NCBI GenBank assembly: GCA_946612455.1
Contig: CAMOER010000024.1
Span: 1 to 35,786, forward strand
Source: UBA3305 sp002373555
GTDB taxonomy: Bacteria > Bacillota > Clostridia > Lachnospirales > Lachnospiraceae
Direction of reading: 5' to 3'
DNA: 35,786 nt
A program made the translations under genes and the position numbers. Under the pieces are notes generated by a model. That model saw only the letters and a program-made list of their open reading frames with translations, made no database searches and was not told the origin of the DNA. This document shows, one piece after another, positions 22,087-31,069 of this stretch (within the stretch, counting starts at the first letter, position 1; the number at the start of each line of letters is the position of its first letter).

Positions 22087-23061
22087 TCAGCCGGAAAAGG
22101 ATACGATCAGCAACTCGCATGCCAGACGGTCGGACAGATCGCCCTGCTTGATCGCCGCATCATAATCCAGATACCGCTCCACATAGCGCGCCAGCTCGCC
22201 GTCGGCGAACCGCCCTGCCTGCCGGACCATCCGGTCCGCAACGAACGGCCGCAGCTTCAGGACCTGCGCGATCTCCGCGCTTCCGATGCCCTCGGCCCGC
22301 ATCTCCTTCACCTGCATCAGCAGGTGGAACTGTCTGGCGATCAGCGCGAGGATCTTCATCGGCGGCTCCCGGAGCGTGAGCAGATCATAATACAGCGCGA
22401 GCGCTTTGTTCCGGTCCTTCACGGCGACCGCGTCCACCAGGTCAAAAATCCGTCCCTGGATCTGCCTGGTCGTGATCTCATACACATCCTCTGTCGTGAT
22501 CTCTTCCCGGTCCCCGACATAACTGATGAGCTTGTCCAGCTCATTTTTGATATTCTCCATGTCGTCGCCGGTCATGGAGAGGAATTCCCGGCAAGTGCTC
22601 TCCCGCACCTTCTTGCCGGCCGCGCCGATCCGCCTTGCGGCCCAGCGAAGCAGCGCATCCTGCTTCAGGCGCGTGCATTCCGCGGCATAGCCGATCTTCG
22701 TGATCTTCTTATACAGACGGCTCCGCTTGTCGATGCTCTCTTCGACGATCACCAGGACGGTGGTGTCCGGGAAGGTATCCAGCGCATCCGCCAGTCCCTC
22801 CGGCTCCTTTTTGAACCACCCCGTATTTTCGGCGATCACCAGCCTGTGATCCGCAAAGAACGGCATGGTCTGTCCGAACTGGATGATCTGGGAGACATCA
22901 ACATCCCGGCCTTCCATCATCATGAAGTTCATGTCGTCATCGCCGGCCAGCGCGCTTTTCAGCTCATTTCGCAGCGAAGTTCTGACGAATGCTTCCTCTC
23001 CGTAAATCAGGTAGACCGGGCGGAAGGTTCCGTTTTTAATGTCGGCTCTGATAGTTTTCAT
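22087..23061 (-). CDS. holA: DNA polymerase III subunit delta
   Basis: A 324-aa HolA, the clamp-loader subunit that opens the beta sliding clamp. Signatures: PVYLIYGEEAFVRTSLRNEL at 15-34, the AAA-like N-terminal domain without a P-loop, TVLVIVEESIDKRSRLYKK near 100-118, ALALYYDLLTLREPPMKILAL near 215-235 and the final RLACELLIVSF helix. Length is normal. It starts 3 nt after the stop of the DUF975 gene and has no strong ribosome site, so translation is probably coupled. It is the last gene of the epsC operon. Confidence 0.96.
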   Translation of the reverse strand: MKTIRADIKNGTFRPVYLIYGEEAFVRTSLRNELKSALAGDDDMNFMMMEGRDVDVSQIIQFGQTMPFFADHRLVIAENTGWFKKEPEGLADALDTFPDTTVLVIVEESIDKRSRLYKKITKIGYAAECTRLKQDALLRWAARRIGAAGKKVRESTCREFLSMTGDDMENIKNELDKLISYVGDREEITTEDVYEITTRQIQGRIFDLVDAVAVKDRNKALALYYDLLTLREPPMKILALIARQFHLLMQVKEMRAEGIGSAEIAQVLKLRPFVADRMVRQAGRFADGELARYVERYLDYDAAIKQGDLSDRLACELLIVSFSG

Positions 23062-23064
23062 GCT

Positions 23065-23805
23065 TTAATAATACTGTGCCGCGCCTTTCTGCGAAACGGC
23101 GGTATACAGCTCTGCGTTCGTCGCTTCCACATAAGGATTCACCCAGACGATGCCGACGATGCCGAGCGTAATGGCGGAAAGCAGCTGCCAGGGAATAAAG
23201 GAAAGATCCAGCACGAACGCCGCCATCTTCTCTCCTTCCATCATGGCTTTGGAAATATCCATGGCTTCCCTCGCCGAAAGCTCGGGGTTGTCCGCCAGCA
23301 GATACGGCACCATACGGTACTGATAACTCTTGTAAATCCCGGGAATCAGGAACAGCAGCGACCACAGCGCAATGATGATGTCCGTAATGAACATTGCCTT
23401 AACCACGTTGATGTACTGGTTCTTAAAGGCAAATGTCAGATCGTCCAGCACGCCCTGGCTGTGAATGTTGTGCAGGAAGAAGCGGTTCCCGCCGACTCTT
23501 AAGGGATTGCCGAAAAAGATGTCGATCGCAACAGCCAGAACAACGACAAGGGCTGCAACGCCCGCGATGAACGGCATAAGCTGGATGATATAATGCGCCC
23601 ACTGACCGCCGAGGTTGGAAGCGATGGCATCCGCACCCTGCTCCTGCATGTTGAAGCCTTCTCCGCTGTAATTGAAATTGATCCGTCCTCCCGATCCGCT
23701 GCCTCCCAGAAGTGCCATGATGAACGCCACCAGGCCGCAGTTGAACCAGTTCTTCTTTACCATCAGTTTCGCGTTGGACTTTAACTGCTCTCTTGTCCAG
23801 TTCAT
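23065..23805 (-). CDS. DUF975 integral membrane protein
   Basis: A 246-aa membrane protein starting MNWTREQLKSNAKLM with AAGGAGGAG just upstream (the longer frame is not used). The DUF975 signature is clear: FLIPGIYKSYQYRMVPYLLADNPELSAREAMDISK near residues 155-190, then VLDLSFIPWQLLSAITLGIVGIVWVNPYVEAT. It has about five membrane helices and a Gly-rich segment near 35-45. The family's function is unknown. It lies between epsC and holA, 17 nt after the former and 3 nt before the latter. Confidence 0.9.
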   Translation of the reverse strand: MNWTREQLKSNAKLMVKKNWFNCGLVAFIMALLGGSGSGGRINFNYSGEGFNMQEQGADAIASNLGGQWAHYIIQLMPFIAGVAALVVVLAVAIDIFFGNPLRVGGNRFFLHNIHSQGVLDDLTFAFKNQYINVVKAMFITDIIIALWSLLFLIPGIYKSYQYRMVPYLLADNPELSAREAMDISKAMMEGEKMAAFVLDLSFIPWQLLSAITLGIVGIVWVNPYVEATNAELYTAVSQKGAAQYY

Positions 23806-23822
23806 ACGTCTCCTCCTTCCTG

Positions 23823-24758
23823 TCAGACCAGCTCCCATTCTGCTCTGTTCTTATTTCTTTCACCCGGCGTCTTGATCGCAAGCTCCGGATTGTTGACCGA
23901 TACTTTTGCATATTTGGGGATCGAGCTCGTGATGAAGGCGTTGCCGCCGATCGTGGAGCTCTCGCCGATCACGGTGTCGCCGCCGAGCACGGACGCGCCC
24001 GAATAGATCGTGACATTGTCCTCGATCGTCGGATGCCGCTTCACGCCGGACAGTTTCTGGCCGTCACGGGTGGAAAGCGCACCGAGCGTTACGCCCTGGT
24101 AGAGCTTCACATGCTTTCCGATCTCCGTCGTTTCACCGATGACCACACCGGTGCCGTGGTCGATAAAGAAATATTCACCGATCGTCGCGCCGGGATTGAT
24201 GTCGATGCCCGTGAGATTGTGGGCATATTCCGACATGATCCTGGGGATCAGCGGAACATTTCTGGTATACAGTTCATGAGCGATGCGGTACACCAGGATC
24301 GCGAAGAAGCCGGGATAGGAAAAGATGATCTCCTCCTTGCTCTTCGCCGCCGGGTCGCCGTCAAAACCTGCCTGGATATCCTTTAAGAGCATGTTCTGCA
24401 GATACGGGATGGTGCCGAAGAATTCGATGCAGATCTCTTCCGTGCGTTCCTCGATCTCTTCCTCCGAAAGACCGTCCTCGTTCTTATACCGCATGGCGCA
24501 TTCGATCTGCACGGACAGATCGTCATAGATCTTCGCCAGGTTCCGGCCGACATAATAGACAGCCAGTTCGTTATCCAGTGTATCCGCGCGGAAATAACCC
24601 GGGAAGAGGACATTCCGCAGATCGGAAATGATCTCGATCACAACATCCCTCTGCGGCATCAGGAGACCGGATTTCCGGATCAGGAGCTCCTCATCATGAT
24701 AGTTGTTGTATACACCCTCAATGGCATGCTCGATGGCATTCTTTACGGTTGATTTCAT
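23823..24758 (-). CDS. epsC: Serine O-acetyltransferase (EpsC/CysE type)
   Basis: A 311-aa enzyme that acetylates serine with acetyl-CoA, the first step of cysteine synthesis. The N-terminal helical domain (1-170) is of the longer EpsC kind. The left-handed beta-helix of hexapeptide repeats follows: GIDINPGATIGEYFFIDHGT near 185-205, then VVIGETTEIG, LYQGVTLGA, HPTIEDNVTI and VLGGDTVIG. Catalytic Asp/His sit in FIDHGTG. AAGGTG lies six bases before the ATG at 24758; a GTG and an ATG slightly upstream are less suited. It heads the epsC-DUF975-holA operon behind a promoter overlapped by a dyad. Confidence 0.94.
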   Translation of the reverse strand: MKSTVKNAIEHAIEGVYNNYHDEELLIRKSGLLMPQRDVVIEIISDLRNVLFPGYFRADTLDNELAVYYVGRNLAKIYDDLSVQIECAMRYKNEDGLSEEEIEERTEEICIEFFGTIPYLQNMLLKDIQAGFDGDPAAKSKEEIIFSYPGFFAILVYRIAHELYTRNVPLIPRIMSEYAHNLTGIDINPGATIGEYFFIDHGTGVVIGETTEIGKHVKLYQGVTLGALSTRDGQKLSGVKRHPTIEDNVTIYSGASVLGGDTVIGESSTIGGNAFITSSIPKYAKVSVNNPELAIKTPGERNKNRAEWELV

Positions 24759-24788
24759 GTGCATCACCTTTCCCGTTTGCTTCTTTTT

Positions 24789-24817
24789 ATGGTATCACAA
24801 AAAAATGATACTTTCAA
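24789..24817 (-). promoter_or_regulatory. Promoter of epsC overlapped by a dyad
   Basis: On the minus strand TTGAAA (24812-24817), 17 nt, TACCAT (24789-24794). The inverted repeat GTATCA...TGATAC (24792-24797, 24806-24811) spans the spacer and touches both boxes, so a bound protein would block RNA polymerase. Confidence 0.68.
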
Positions 24818-24824
24818 CAATGAT

Positions 24825-24852
24825 AAAAAGGAGCCGGACATATTCCGGCTCC
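24825..24852 (-). terminator. Terminator of galK
   Basis: A perfect 9-bp stem (GGAGCCGGA/TCCGGCTCC, loop CATAT) is followed on the minus strand by five T. It lies about 64 nt past the galK stop. Confidence 0.93.
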
Positions 24853-24915
24853 TGATTCCGTATATTCCTTCTCCTTATTTCGGAATACCGTAAGCTTCTT
24901 CGCAAAGATGGCAGC

Positions 24916-26133
24916 TTACACTCTTCTTGCGCCTTCGCACGGGATGCCCGCATAGAACAGCGGTTTCTTTCCGGTCTTTGCCGTATATTCTTCGCCGACT
25001 TCCTTCCGGAACTGCTCCGCGTATCCCTTTCTGATCAGGTTCACGCTGCAGCCGCCGAATCCGCCGCCGGTCATTCTTGCGCCGAGCACATAGTCTTTCG
25101 CATTCGCAATGTCGGTGAGGATATCCATCTCCTCGCAGGATACTTCGTAAAGATCCCGCATGGATGCATGGGATTCCCGCATCAGCTTTCCGAACAGTTC
25201 CGTATCGCCGTGGGAAAGCGCTTCCGCCGCACGGATCGTTCGGTCATTTTCATAAACCGCATGCTTTGCTCTGGCGTACAGGATCTGATCCTGCAGCACG
25301 CCCGCCGCGGCTTCGAATTCCGCCGGCGTCAGTTCACACAGACCCTCCGGCAGCTTTCCGGAGGCGGGCATTGCGATACGGCCGTCCTGCATGGCTTCTC
25401 TGATCAGCCGAAGCGCTGTTTCGCACTCATTTCTCCTGTCGTTATAAGCGGAACCGACCAGGCTGTGCTTCACACAGCTGTTCACGATCACAAATTCGGC
25501 GCCGGAAATCTCGAGCGGGATATGCTGATACTGAAGCGTCCCGGTATTTAAGAGGAGCGCATGCCCGTCTTTTCCCATCGCACTGATGAACTGGTCCATG
25601 ATCCCGCACTGCATGCCCATAAAGTCATTCTCCGCCTTCTGGGAGAGCAGCGCGATCTGCGGCTGGGTCATCGCATCGAAGGAGAACATGGTCTTGATCA
25701 GCAGACCGATGGATACTTCGAGCGCAGCGGAGGACGAAAGGCCGGAGCCGTTCGGGACATCGCCCCAGATCAGGATATCCATGCCGGTGCTGCACACAAA
25801 TCCGGCTTCTTCCGCGGCCCAGATCACGCCCTTGACATAGCCGGTGAAATGATCGTTCTCATAGGCTTTCAGATCATCCAGAGAGCTTTCCATGATCCCC
25901 AGGCGCGTTACATTATCCGAATACATCCGGATCTTTCTGTCGCCGCGCTTTCTGCCGAGCGCAAAGGTTCCGTAACTGAGGGCACAGGGAAAGACATAGC
26001 CGCCGTTGTAATCAGTGTGTTCACCGATCAGATTCACGCGGCCAGGTGCGAACACAGACGCTTCCGCCTCATTCCCGTAGATCTCTCTGTATTTATTCTT
26101 CAGCTCCGCAAGCTTTTCCCTGATGTTTTCCAT
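24916..26133 (-). CDS. galK: Galactokinase
   Basis: A 405-aa GHMP-family kinase that phosphorylates galactose at C1 with ATP, first step of the Leloir pathway. The galactose-binding signature GRVNLIGEHTDYNGGYVFP lies near 31-50, the ATP-binding PNGSGLSSSAALEV near 128-141, and the C-terminal TGGGFGGC near 365. The catalytic Asp is in MDQFIS. The ATG at 26133 has GGAG nine bases upstream; earlier TTG and ATG codons are less well placed. No other gal genes are in the window. Its own promoter and terminator make it a single unit. Confidence 0.97.
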   Translation of the reverse strand: MENIREKLAELKNKYREIYGNEAEASVFAPGRVNLIGEHTDYNGGYVFPCALSYGTFALGRKRGDRKIRMYSDNVTRLGIMESSLDDLKAYENDHFTGYVKGVIWAAEEAGFVCSTGMDILIWGDVPNGSGLSSSAALEVSIGLLIKTMFSFDAMTQPQIALLSQKAENDFMGMQCGIMDQFISAMGKDGHALLLNTGTLQYQHIPLEISGAEFVIVNSCVKHSLVGSAYNDRRNECETALRLIREAMQDGRIAMPASGKLPEGLCELTPAEFEAAAGVLQDQILYARAKHAVYENDRTIRAAEALSHGDTELFGKLMRESHASMRDLYEVSCEEMDILTDIANAKDYVLGARMTGGGFGGCSVNLIRKGYAEQFRKEVGEEYTAKTGKKPLFYAGIPCEGARRV

Positions 26134-26184
26134 ATCATTCATCTCCGTCAAATGCAATATCTTCGATCACGCGGATCACTAAAA

Positions 26185-26213
26185 AGTATACCCTATCGAT
26201 GATTCATTCACAA
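26185..26213 (-). promoter_or_regulatory. Promoter of galK
   Basis: On the minus strand TTGTGA (26208-26213), 17 nt, TATACT (26185-26190), about 52 nt before the ATG. Confidence 0.78.
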
Positions 26214-26227
26214 GCATAATTGAAAAC

Positions 26228-26253
26228 AAAAAAGAGGATGCGTACGCATCCTC
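26228..26253 (-). terminator. Terminator of the acidic lipoprotein gene
   Basis: The perfect 20-bp palindrome GAGGATGCGTACGCATCCTC (26234-26253) is followed on the minus strand by six T. Confidence 0.92.
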
Positions 26254-26288
26254 CGTAAATCCATGCAAATAATTGCAGACAGGTCTTT

Positions 26289-26699
26289 TTATTCCTCCGG
26301 ATCTCCTTCTTCGGAAATGACGGTGCCGTCCATCCAGGCGTCATCCTCTCCGCCTTCTTCGACCATGTCTTCTTCGTCTTCCTCGACCACGTCTTCCGCC
26401 TCGTCATCCAGATCGGCGTCGGCATCGGGCTCTTCGTCCGCTTCCTCTTCGACGACTTCTTCGTCTTCAGAGATCGCTTCGTTCTTTTCTGCAGCCGCTT
26501 CCGCGGGCTGTTCGCCCTGCTTGTCCTGCGCCTGCTTTTCCTGTTCTTCGGCTTCTACGACTTCTGCTTCCTGCGTCACGGCCTCGGCCTGGGCTTCCTG
26601 TCCCTGCGTAGGCTGTACCTCGGAAGACTGCTTTGTGGGCGCACATGCGCACAGTGTGCAAACGGTCAGCATAAGAACTGCTGCAAATAATTTTTTCAT
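26289..26699 (-). CDS. Small, highly acidic lipoprotein
   Basis: A 136-aa protein with a signal peptide (MKKLFAAVLMLTVCTLCAC) and a plausible lipobox ending at Cys19, so probably a membrane-anchored lipoprotein. After a Gln/Ala/Glu-rich part the C-terminal half is almost entirely Glu and Asp with some Ala and Val. It has no recognisable domain. Such low-complexity acidic tails can bind cations or act as spacers; no role is assigned. A short hairpin (26712-26725) precedes its start. It lies 71 nt downstream of the CHAP-protein gene. Confidence 0.75.
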   Translation of the reverse strand: MKKLFAAVLMLTVCTLCACAPTKQSSEVQPTQGQEAQAEAVTQEAEVVEAEEQEKQAQDKQGEQPAEAAAEKNEAISEDEEVVEEEADEEPDADADLDDEAEDVVEEDEEDMVEEGGEDDAWMDGTVISEEGDPEE

Positions 26700-26770
26700 G
26701 ATCTGTTCCTTACGCCGTTCGGCGTCCTTTCTTAATATACGATCTTACCTGCCGGTGTGCTCCGGCTGCA

Positions 26771-28396
26771 TCATTTTACAGTAAGCTTGACAGCATTGGT
26801 ATAGACAACCTGGTTACCGGAGGTGATCTTGCATCTGTACTTCCAGCCGTTGTATTTCTTCTTGGTCTTCAGCTTCAGCGTGGCTGTCTTTGCCGTCTTC
26901 GTGCCGGATACTTTCTTCCACTTACTGCTGCCGGATTTCTGATACTGCCACTGGAATGTCGCTTCCTTGCTGACCTTGACTTTGAAAACAGCCTTCTTGC
27001 CCGCTTTCACGGAAGTCTTCTTCGGCTGTTTGGTCACGCTCAGTGCACCGGCGACCTTGACTGTAAAGGCCTTCGACGTAATAGTCTGGCCGCCCTTGGT
27101 CACCTTGCAGCGGAATTTCCAGCCGTTCATCGCGGGTGTGACCGTGAAGTTCAGGATCGATGTCCTGGCTGTCCATTTCTCAGAGAAGAATCTCCACTTC
27201 TTGCCGACTTCCTTGACCTGCCATCTGTAAGTCGCGCCGAACTGGTTCGTGGTCACCGCGAACATATGCAGCTTGTTTCCTTCCACCGTGGTGCTGGAAG
27301 GCTGACTCGTGAAGCGCAGGCTGCCGGACGCGCTTGTACCGTCTGCGGATACCGAATTGGTTTCGACCTTCGGCGCATTGGTCGTGCCGTAATGCATATT
27401 GGCATGTTCAATATAATAATTGCCTGTACTTCCGATCTTGACCTTGCTCCAGTCAGCGGCGGATCCGGCGTAATAAACATCCGTGATGCCTTCGCAGTAG
27501 CTGAATGCATACGAGGCGATCTCTGTAACGGACTTGGGGATAACAACTGTCTTCACATCATTCCGGTGCGTGAACAGATAACTGCCGAGCTTGGTCACGC
27601 CTTCCTTGAATTCCACCTTGCTGATATCCAGCTGGGTATTGATGGCGGATCCGTTGTAGATGGGATGGCCGTAACCGGCGATCTTCCAGAAGCTGCGGGC
27701 ATACATCTTGCGCAATACCTCGCCGCCGCTGGCGGAAGAGGACTGTCCGGAAAGCGTATTTCCCTCGATCGTATAGATCGCGTCATTTGTCACTTTATAA
27801 ACAATACCAGTATGGCAGATCCGGGAGCTGTTCTTGAAGAAAACCTGATCGCCTACCTGGGGATCGGTCGTTGTCCAGCGTCCGTCTGCTTTGTATTTGC
27901 TGGCGGAATTCGGGGTGTAAGCACTTTTCAGACCACCGCAGAGCGCCTTATTCGCGATATTCTGATCTTTGCCGGCGGCCTTCCAGAAGCACCACGAAAC
28001 GAACATATCACACCATGCGTTCGCCTGCAGTGACGGAAACAGATCCGCGGCATACTTCGTATAGTTGCCCTTGCCGATATTCGCACGCTTGTCATATAGA
28101 CTGCTGTTGCTCCGCTTCTCCGAGTACTGCAGTTCATCTTCCGCAGCATGGATGACCTTATCCGCAGTCAGACCGGAATTGGACGCAGCGGCGCCCTTGA
28201 GCACCCACGGCACATCCGTACCGGAATAGCTGTCGGTCGCTCCGTCGCCGGTGAAAACGATCGTGTTATCGGAATAAGACCATTTCGTCTGTCCGGAGGT
28301 CCCGGATGCGGCAGCCTGGACAGCTGCCGGTGCAGCACCGAAGACGAAAAGCAGGGATAATATTACAGGCAAAATCTTTACTCTAACAGTACTCAT
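26771..28396 (-). CDS. Secreted CHAP-type cell-wall hydrolase with LRR and Ig-like repeats
   Basis: A 541-aa exported protein. The start at 28396 (AAGGAG six bases upstream) gives a signal peptide cleaved near VQA. A cysteine-peptidase/CHAP-like domain spans about 75-250: Cys129 in AWCDMFVSWCFW, His195 in RICHTGIVYKV, with the typical GDQVFF strand before it. A short BspA-like leucine-rich segment follows (about 255-335, VVIPKSVTEIASYAFSYC). The C-terminal 180 residues hold two or three Ig-like domains (ATYRWQV, AMNGWKFRCKV, ATFQWQY, YNGWKYRCKI). It should cut peptidoglycan cross-links or peptides; the substrate is inferred. Confidence 0.87.
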   Translation of the reverse strand: MSTVRVKILPVILSLLFVFGAAPAAVQAAASGTSGQTKWSYSDNTIVFTGDGATDSYSGTDVPWVLKGAAASNSGLTADKVIHAAEDELQYSEKRSNSSLYDKRANIGKGNYTKYAADLFPSLQANAWCDMFVSWCFWKAAGKDQNIANKALCGGLKSAYTPNSASKYKADGRWTTTDPQVGDQVFFKNSSRICHTGIVYKVTNDAIYTIEGNTLSGQSSSASGGEVLRKMYARSFWKIAGYGHPIYNGSAINTQLDISKVEFKEGVTKLGSYLFTHRNDVKTVVIPKSVTEIASYAFSYCEGITDVYYAGSAADWSKVKIGSTGNYYIEHANMHYGTTNAPKVETNSVSADGTSASGSLRFTSQPSSTTVEGNKLHMFAVTTNQFGATYRWQVKEVGKKWRFFSEKWTARTSILNFTVTPAMNGWKFRCKVTKGGQTITSKAFTVKVAGALSVTKQPKKTSVKAGKKAVFKVKVSKEATFQWQYQKSGSSKWKKVSGTKTAKTATLKLKTKKKYNGWKYRCKITSGNQVVYTNAVKLTVK

Positions 28397-28481
28397 TTGT
28401 TCTCCTTGTAATTGAACTCCGTGTTTCAATTATATTTCCATCTGGAAAATAACTTGTAATATCTATGTAACATTTGAGCCC

Positions 28482-28510
28482 ATTATAGCAAAGACATTTA
28501 ATAAAGTCAA
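28482..28510 (-). promoter_or_regulatory. Promoter of the CHAP-protein gene
   Basis: On the minus strand TTGACT (28505-28510), 17 nt, perfect TATAAT (28482-28487), with a 5' UTR of about 80 nt. Confidence 0.87.
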
Positions 28511-28544
28511 GTGTTCCGGTCACAGCTCCGTAATATTTTGTAAC

Positions 28545-28573
28545 AAAAAGGAGAGTGTCCGAAGACACTCTCC
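28545..28573 (-). terminator. Terminator of the hydratase gene
   Basis: A perfect 10-bp stem (GGAGAGTGTC/GACACTCTCC) with a TTCG tetraloop on the transcribed strand is followed by five T. Confidence 0.95.
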
Positions 28574-28598
28574 AGGAAAATCATTCTGCAATCGGGAA

Positions 28599-30887
28599 TT
28601 ATCCGCGATAGTAGTTGATCAGGCAGCCTGCCATGATGATATCGCGCTCTGCATCGGTAAGCTCGCCGAGCTTCACGTTGAATTCCTTCACGCCGTCAGC
28701 GGTGATGGCATAAGCCTTGATGACCTCATCCTTGTTGGCGATCGCAGCACGTACGCCGGGGATGAATACATAATCGCCGAGTGCGAAAGGCAGCTCCTTG
28801 TCGCTTCCCTCATACAGGAAAGGCATCATACCCCAGTTGATGAGGTTGCTGCGATATCTCTTGGTAGCATACTCATTTGCGATGTTGGCCCATGCGCCAA
28901 GCACCTTCTGGCAGGAAGCAGCCTGCTCACGAGCGGAACCGTCACCGGGCTTCACAGCGAAGATGGTGGAACCGATCGCGGTGTTCTCAGGATCTACAGC
29001 AAGACCAGCGGCCTTTGCAGCTTCGTATGCGGACTTGAATCCGGCGTCTTCCATCGGGCTTGTGCCGGCCTGACGTGCATACTCAACAGCCTGTACAGCC
29101 TTTGCGTTGCCAACGTATGCGGGATCCTTACGGGACAGAGTGAACTCTGCAAGGCCCAGAGGGTTGGAACGGTAGGAAGAAGTCTCACCGGAAGGAATCA
29201 GCTCGTCAGTCGTGGTGACCGGATCATGGATCTCGGAAACGACCTTCAGCATGATGTCGTCGGTCAGAGCAGTCATCTTCGGCCAAGGCTTGATGTTGGG
29301 TCCTTCGATCAGCTCTACTTCGGGATGGGGCTTGCCGAATCCGTTGTAGACACGGTTCGCATAGATGTCAGCATCGAAGTAGTATTTCGGCTTGGTGTAC
29401 TCGCCTTCGAATGTCTCGGCGGAGGTCAGGAAGCCCTTGTTGGCTGCTGTAGCAGCGATGGAACGTGCGTCCATAAGAGCGACGGATGCGATCTGGCCGT
29501 TCTGGACCTTGGAACCTTCACGGTTCGGGAAGTTACGGGTCGCATGACGGATGGAGAACGCATTGTTCGCAGGTGTATCGCCGGCACCGAAGCAAGGTCC
29601 GCAGAATGCGGTCTTCAGGATAGCACCGGTCTTCAGGATCTCAGCAGCACGGCCGTTCTTGATCAGCTCCATGTAGATCGGAGTGGAAGAAGGATATACG
29701 CTGAGTGTGAACTTGTCTGTTCCGATGTAAGTACCCTTCAGGATGTCAGCAGCGTCGCAGATGTTCTCATAGGTACCGCCGGCGCAGCCAGCGATCAGGC
29801 CCTGCTCAGTGTAGAGCTTGCCGTCAACGATCTTATCCTGCAGGGAGAAGTTGATCTTGTCGCCAAAGGAGATCTTGGCTCTCTCTTCTACGTCATGCAG
29901 CAGATCCTTCAGGTTCGCGTTTACGAAATCGATCTCGTAACCCTTGCTGGGATGGAAAGGCATAGCGATCATGGGCTTGATCTCAGCCAGGTCGATCTCT
30001 ACTACGCCGTCATAGTAAGCAACGGGAGCGGGGTTGATCTCCTTGAAGTCTTCGGGTCTCTTGTGGATCTCATACCACTCTTTGACCTTCTCATCGGTTC
30101 TCCAGATGGAGGACAGACATGTGGTCTCAGTTGTCATGACATCGATACCGATACGGAACTCAGTAGACAGATTCGATACGCCGGGGCCTACGAATTCGAG
30201 AACTTTGTTCTTTACATAACCGCAGTCAAATACTGCTGTTACCAGAGCGATCGCTACGTCCTGAGGTCCTACGCCGCGGCGGGGAGCATTCTTCAGGTAT
30301 ACAGCGACGACCTGAGGCATCTTGATATCATAGGTTCTGCCGCAGAGCTGCTTTGCAAGTTCTCCGCCGCCTTCACCCATAGCCATGGTACCAAGAGCAC
30401 CATAACGGGTATGAGAGTCGGAACCGAGCAGCATCTTGCCGCCGCCGGCCATGACCTCACGGGCATACTGATGGATGACTGCCTGATGAGGGGGTACGAA
30501 CATTCCGCCGTACTTCTGGGCAGCTGTCAGACCGAAAACGTGGTCATCTTCATTGATGGTTCCGCCTACTGCGCAAAGAGAGTTGTGGCAGCAGGTAAGA
30601 GCGTAATCAAGCGGGAACTCGGTCATGCCTGATGCTCTGGCAGTCTGGATAATACCAACATATGTGATATCATGAGACAGCATTCCGTCGAACTTGATCA
30701 TCAGATCCTGATCGTTGCCGGAAGTGTTGTGGGCTGTCAGGATACTATAAGCCATAGTTCCCTTCTTTGCGGCAGCCTTATCCGGCTCTGCACCAGTCAG
30801 AGATTTTACCTGAGCATTGACATCTCCGGTATCCTCTACAAGTGTTTCACCGTTTAAAAGATAGGCACCGTTATTCCATAATTTCAT
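28599..30887 (-). CDS. Aconitase-family hydratase
   Basis: A 762-aa iron-sulfur hydro-lyase of the aconitase superfamily. The motif GSDSHTRYGALGTMAMGEGG near 155-175 is the substrate-binding segment, and the cluster cysteines are likely those of AGCAGGTYEN near 370 and FCGPCFGAG near 432. A C-terminal swivelling domain contains YATKRYRSNLINWGMMPF (about 675-695). The protein could be an aconitate hydratase or act on a related hydroxy acid; the sequence differs enough from classical AcnA that the substrate is uncertain. AAGGAGG lies eight bases before ATG at 30887. It is a single unit with a strong, possibly repressed promoter. Confidence 0.88.
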   Translation of the reverse strand: MKLWNNGAYLLNGETLVEDTGDVNAQVKSLTGAEPDKAAAKKGTMAYSILTAHNTSGNDQDLMIKFDGMLSHDITYVGIIQTARASGMTEFPLDYALTCCHNSLCAVGGTINEDDHVFGLTAAQKYGGMFVPPHQAVIHQYAREVMAGGGKMLLGSDSHTRYGALGTMAMGEGGGELAKQLCGRTYDIKMPQVVAVYLKNAPRRGVGPQDVAIALVTAVFDCGYVKNKVLEFVGPGVSNLSTEFRIGIDVMTTETTCLSSIWRTDEKVKEWYEIHKRPEDFKEINPAPVAYYDGVVEIDLAEIKPMIAMPFHPSKGYEIDFVNANLKDLLHDVEERAKISFGDKINFSLQDKIVDGKLYTEQGLIAGCAGGTYENICDAADILKGTYIGTDKFTLSVYPSSTPIYMELIKNGRAAEILKTGAILKTAFCGPCFGAGDTPANNAFSIRHATRNFPNREGSKVQNGQIASVALMDARSIAATAANKGFLTSAETFEGEYTKPKYYFDADIYANRVYNGFGKPHPEVELIEGPNIKPWPKMTALTDDIMLKVVSEIHDPVTTTDELIPSGETSSYRSNPLGLAEFTLSRKDPAYVGNAKAVQAVEYARQAGTSPMEDAGFKSAYEAAKAAGLAVDPENTAIGSTIFAVKPGDGSAREQAASCQKVLGAWANIANEYATKRYRSNLINWGMMPFLYEGSDKELPFALGDYVFIPGVRAAIANKDEVIKAYAITADGVKEFNVKLGELTDAERDIIMAGCLINYYRG

Positions 30888-30937
30888 TGGTCCATCCTCC
30901 TTTTTTTGACCGCCTCTGCGCGGTCTCAGGTACACTA

Positions 30938-30980
30938 ATTATCTAATAAATGGTGCGGTTAGTCAAGCATATCGCACCAT
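30938..30980 (-). promoter_or_regulatory. Hydratase promoter flanked by an inverted repeat
   Basis: On the minus strand TTGACT (30961-30966), 17 nt, GATAAT (30938-30943). The arms ATGGTGCG (30950-30957) and CGCACCAT (30973-30980) form an 8-bp inverted repeat that brackets the -35 box, a likely repressor site. A hairpin (GACCGC/GCGGTC, 30908-30925) lies in the short leader just before the ribosome site. Confidence 0.82.
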
Positions 30981-31041
30981 ATATAATATATATTTAGTCA
31001 TCTTTTTCTTCACTTTATAAAAAATTCGGTTTATGGCGGGG

Positions 31042-31069
31042 AAAAGCGCCGGCATCAGCCTCTGGCGCT
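31042..31069 (-). terminator. Weak terminator overlapping the kinase gene end
   Basis: AGCGCC (31045-31050) pairs with GGCGCT (31064-31069) and TTT follows on the minus strand. The second arm lies inside the last codons of the histidine kinase gene. Confidence 0.5.

Noticed and set aside
22324..23502. Plus-strand frame of 392 aa
   Set aside because: Runs antisense through holA and the DUF975 gene, both recognisable families.
24759..24829. A cysteine T-box before epsC
   Set aside because: The leader is too short and lacks T-box motifs; only a promoter dyad is seen.
29226..30632. Plus-strand frame of 468 aa
   Set aside because: Antisense to the aconitase-family hydratase and without family features.
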